From an uncultured Candidatus Saccharibacteria bacterium (GTDB taxonomy: Bacteria; Patescibacteriota; Saccharimonadia; Saccharimonadales; Saccharimonadaceae), in assembly GCA_946187605.1 (NCBI GenBank), contig CAMHRH010000044.1, forward strand, positions 1 through 7,056: DNA of 7,056 nt, written 5' to 3'. The notes beneath the pieces were generated by a model, which made no database searches, was not told the origin of the DNA, and was given only the letters and a program-made list of their open reading frames with translations. The translations under genes and the position numbers were made by a program. This document shows positions 5,738-7,056 of this stretch, piece by piece (the first letter of the stretch is position 1; every line of letters starts with the position of its first letter).

Positions 5738-6453
5738 TTGCTGAAATGATGCATCGCAATCGATGCGGCGATTGCGAGATTGAGGCTATCGACTTGAGGT
5801 GATTGTTTGATGTATATGGCTGCCGCGTCGTGTTTTTTGCAGAAATCTTTTGGTAGTCCGGCGGCTTCGTTGCCAAAGACGAGACTATAACTTACTGGCG
5901 GTCTTTGGCATTGGGTTAACTCTTGTGCGCTAGGATTGAGCATGAAGGCGTAGTTATGGCGGTTATATTTTGCGGAATAATCATCAAAACTAGCGAATTG
6001 CTCAACGTTGATATGAAAAACGGCGCCCATAGATGCGCGAATGACCTTAGGATCGTACGGATCGACGCTTGGCGTAATGATTGCAAGATTGCGATAATCG
6101 AAGGCGATAGCACTACGAATAATAGTGCCGAGGTTGCCTGAGTCGGACGGATTTACTAGTACGATATGAGGTGTGTCGCTTTCGAGCGTGGTGTGCGGTT
6201 TTTTAAACTCGGCAATAAGGAGGCAGTTTTCTTTAGCAGAGAGGATATTGAAAGCTTTTGAAGACTCAATAACTTCGATGTGTTTTGCGCTGGCTTGTTG
6301 GATGATTTTTTCCAGATCAGTGCCGCGCTTGTTGATTGGGCGGACGAAGATACGCGTGATGAGCTGTGGTGAGGTGTTTAGTAGTTCGGCAACGAGCGTG
6401 GCGCCAAGGGCATAAGATGTTTCGGAGTTATGTTTGTATTTTTGGAGCTTCAT
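5734..6453 (-). CDS. TrmH/SpoU-family RNA 2'-O-methyltransferase (SPOUT)
   Basis: 239 residues, near the usual 240-270 for the family. Residues 1-90 form a substrate-binding part of the L30e-like kind (a short MKLQKYKHNS start, then LITRIFVRP). Residues 95-239 are the knotted SPOUT domain. Motif 1 is NPSDSGNLGTIIRSA (101-115, with Asn101 and the Arg113 expected for catalysis). Motif 2 is LVFGNEAAGLP (191-201), binding S-adenosylmethionine. Motif 3 is VDSLNLAIAASIAMH (221-235). Known activity: methylation of a ribose 2'-OH in rRNA or tRNA as a cytoplasmic dimer. The exact target (RlmB-like 23S or other) cannot be decided, so no symbol is given. The start has no SD and lies 8 nt from the -10 box, so the mRNA is nearly leaderless. 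The TAA stop overlaps the TAG of the convergent gene. Confidence 0.92.
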   Translation of the reverse strand: MKLQKYKHNSETSYALGATLVAELLNTSPQLITRIFVRPINKRGTDLEKIIQQASAKHIEVIESSKAFNILSAKENCLLIAEFKKPHTTLESDTPHIVLVNPSDSGNLGTIIRSAIAFDYRNLAIITPSVDPYDPKVIRASMGAVFHINVEQFASFDDYSAKYNRHNYAFMLNPSAQELTQCQRPPVSYSLVFGNEAAGLPKDFCKKHDAAAIYIKQSPQVDSLNLAIAASIAMHHFSN

Positions 6454-6461
6454 ATCTTTAT

Positions 6462-6490
6462 ATTATACCAAATTTTTTGCGCTTTGTCAA
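6462..6490 (-). promoter_or_regulatory. Near-consensus promoter of the methyltransferase gene
   Basis: On the minus strand: TTGACA (6485-6490), a 17-bp spacer and TATAAT (6462-6467), with the extended TGG (6468-6470). All three elements match consensus. The hexamer ends 8 nt before the ATG, so transcription should start one or two nucleotides from the start codon. Confidence 0.85.
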
Positions 6491-6646
6491 ATATGGCGCT
6501 TATGCGTATGTTTTTTGTGCGCTATGCTGTTTTCGTTGCCGAAAGGGAAAGGAATATCACTTTGCGAGATATTGTTATCTTGAGTTTCTTTCCGAGGCGG
6601 AAACTAATCTCATAGCTATAATGACATACTGTGTCTTGCTCTGAGG
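6491..6646. other. Intergenic stretch with no recognised feature
   Basis: Between the methyltransferase promoter and the tRNA-Gly promoter. An open frame from ATG 6493 to 6615 (about 40 codons) has no ribosome-binding site and no recognisable sequence. A TATAAT at 6617-6622 has no matching -35 box. The pair GGAAAG (6546-6551) and CTTTCC (6588-6593) is too weak to call. Confidence 0.5.
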
Positions 6647-6655
6647 TGGTATAAT
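6647..6655 (+). promoter_or_regulatory. Extended -10 promoter of tRNA-Gly
   Basis: TGG-TATAAT (TG at 6647-6648, hexamer 6650-6655), the same nine bases as in the methyltransferase promoter. No -35 box at the right distance. The hexamer ends 10 nt before the tRNA. Confidence 0.7.
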
Positions 6656-6665
6656 TAAGTTAGTC

Positions 6666-6740
6666 GCGGGTATCGTATAGCGGCTATTATGTTTGCTTCC
6701 CAAGCAAGAGATGAGGGTCCGACTCCCTCTACCCGCACCA
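6666..6740 (+). tRNA. tRNA-Gly (anticodon CCC)
   Basis: Acceptor GCGGGTA (6666-6672) pairs fully with TACCCGC (6730-6736); discriminator is A6737 and CCA is encoded at 6738-6740. The D arm has only three pairs (GTA with TAT, including one G-U), as in other tRNA-Gly. Anticodon stem is 6692-6696/6704-6708 with CCC at 6699-6701, reading GGG. T stem GAGGG/CCCTC closes the loop TCCGACT (6718-6724), with C instead of the usual T at position 55. Confidence 0.94.
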
Positions 6741-6805
6741 ATGGATTAGAAATAGACGTGATGCGTCGAGCATCGGAGGACCCGTAGGGGACGATTGTCG
6801 TAGGA
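6741..6805 (+). other. Structured, repeat-bearing 3' trailer of the tRNA-Gly transcript
   Basis: This stretch lies between the tRNA and its terminator. It holds a hairpin GATGC-GTCGA-GCATC (6760-6774), a small CCC-GTA-GGG pairing, and a 12-base direct repeat with one mismatch. The repeat copies are CGTAGGGGACGA at 6783-6794 and CGTAGGAGACGA at 6799-6810; the second copy forms the 5' arm of the terminator. It is richer in G than the A/T-rich flank downstream. No open frame fits it. Confidence 0.45.
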
Positions 6806-6836
6806 GACGAGTCAATAAAAAAGACTTGTCTTTTTT
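6806..6836 (+). terminator. Rho-independent terminator of tRNA-Gly
   Basis: GACGAGTC (6806-6813) pairs with GACTTGTC (6823-6830), eight pairs with one G-U. The loop AATAAAAAA has 9 nt and is followed by six T (6831-6836). An alternative hairpin, A6A-type arms 6816-6824/6829-6837, overlaps it. Confidence 0.85.
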
Positions 6837-6848
6837 ATTTTAGTGGCA

Positions 6849-6866
6849 TGTAAAGCATTCTTTACA
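6849..6866. promoter_or_regulatory. Operator 1 of the downstream XRE gene
   Basis: TGTAAA-N6-TTTACA, an exact inverted repeat (the 7-bp arms TGTAAAG/CTTTACA also match). Its right arm doubles as the -35 box of the proposed promoter. Confidence 0.7.
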
Positions 6867-6889
6867 AACACGCATGAATTATGTAAAAT
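6861..6889 (+). promoter_or_regulatory. Proposed promoter of the XRE gene, embedded in operators
   Basis: TTTACA (6861-6866), a 17-bp spacer and TAAAAT (6884-6889). Start of transcription near 6896 and a leader of about 80 nt. A TATTAT at 6943-6948 is an alternative -10 without a good -35 box. Confidence 0.5.
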
Positions 6890-6899
6890 TTCCTTTACA
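6882..6899. promoter_or_regulatory. Operator 2 of the downstream XRE gene
   Basis: A second exact TGTAAA-N6-TTTACA, extended by one A-T pair (6881 and 6900). Centre 33 bp from operator 1. Its left arm overlaps the proposed -10 box. Confidence 0.7.
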
Positions 6900-6912
6900 T
6901 ATATTTATGTAA

Positions 6913-6934
6913 TATTTGATAGAAAAATCAAATA
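6913..6934. promoter_or_regulatory. Third phased inverted repeat
   Basis: TATTTGAT-N6-ATCAAATA, perfect 8-bp arms. Same 6-nt spacer as the two operators and centred exactly 33 bp from operator 2, though the arm sequence differs (TTTGAT instead of TGTAAA). Confidence 0.5.
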
Positions 6935-6977
6935 ATCGCACATATTATGGAGTTGTAAGCTAAACAAGGAGTGAAGT

Positions 6978-7056
6978 ATGGCAACAGAAACATTCGGTCA
7001 AAGATTACGCAGAATCCGTATGGACAGGAATATTAGCCAAGACCAGTTGGCTGAGG
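6978..7056 (+). CDS. XRE-family HTH regulator, N-terminal fragment (runs off window)
   Basis: Only the first 26 codons are present. They read MATETFGQRLRRIRMDRNIS and continue QDQLAE: the first helix and the start of the second helix of an XRE/Cro-CI DNA-binding domain (RLRRIRMDRNISQDQLAE matches the usual RLRxLRxxxgLSQexLAe). Start ATG 6978 has a strong AAGGAG at 6966-6971, 6 nt upstream. It stands downstream of three evenly spaced inverted repeats, a layout typical of a repressor that controls its own gene. What lies beyond (stress regulator, antitoxin, phage-type repressor or sporadic regulator) cannot be seen. The 5' region is more A/T-rich than the rest of the window. Confidence 0.85.
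   Translation, partial: MATETFGQRLRRIRMDRNISQDQLAE

Noticed and set aside
6430..6615. Small open frame on + overlapping the methyltransferase start and promoter, with internal ATG 6493
   Set aside because: Covers a near-consensus minus-strand promoter, lacks a ribosome-binding site and has no recognisable sequence.
6849..6934. CRISPR-like short repeat array
   Set aside because: Units are palindromes of 18-22 bp, only three, the third differing in sequence; the layout fits operators.

Overview
The window reads as ordinary chromosomal DNA of a small-genome bacterium, most likely a Candidate Phyla Radiation member of the Saccharibacteria (TM7) type. That assignment is inference. It rests on short, tightly packed genes, an Ndk with an N-terminal extension and an internal insertion, a two-gene unit of a membrane PH-domain protein and a SurA/PpiC-like protein, and promoters placed so close to start codons that several mRNAs should be leaderless. 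A divergent low-GC Gram-positive is the main alternative. Stops used are TAA, TAG and one TGA, so there is no sign of UGA recoding.

Left part (1-3310, + strand): a complete Xer-type tyrosine recombinase is followed by a long exported protein. The latter joins a SipW-class signal and a TasA/BsaA-like biofilm-matrix domain to about six DUF285/BspA-type repeats. Next comes nucleoside diphosphate kinase (ndk) with its own extended -10 promoter and a clear Rho-independent terminator.

Middle (3311-4224): tRNA-Arg(CCT) has its own promoter. It faces a minus-strand gene for a membrane-bound XRE regulator with a C-terminal zinc ribbon, and the two share a bidirectional terminator. The regulator's start region is divergent from the next unit.

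Right-middle (4225-6490): a translationally coupled pair encodes a two-helix PH-domain membrane protein and a single-pass extracytoplasmic parvulin/SurA-like protein. It runs tail-to-tail, with overlapping stop codons, into a minus-strand TrmH/SpoU-type SPOUT RNA methyltransferase. That gene has a near-consensus promoter 8 nt from its ATG.

Right end (6647-7056): tRNA-Gly(CCC) has an unusual purine-rich trailer containing short direct repeats, then a strong terminator. After it come three inverted repeats of equal geometry, centred exactly 33 bp apart, upstream of a second XRE-family regulator that is cut by the window end. This phased operator array is the most striking non-coding signal. The TasA-like/DUF285 protein is the most interesting gene. 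I see no CRISPR array, insertion sequence or rRNA.
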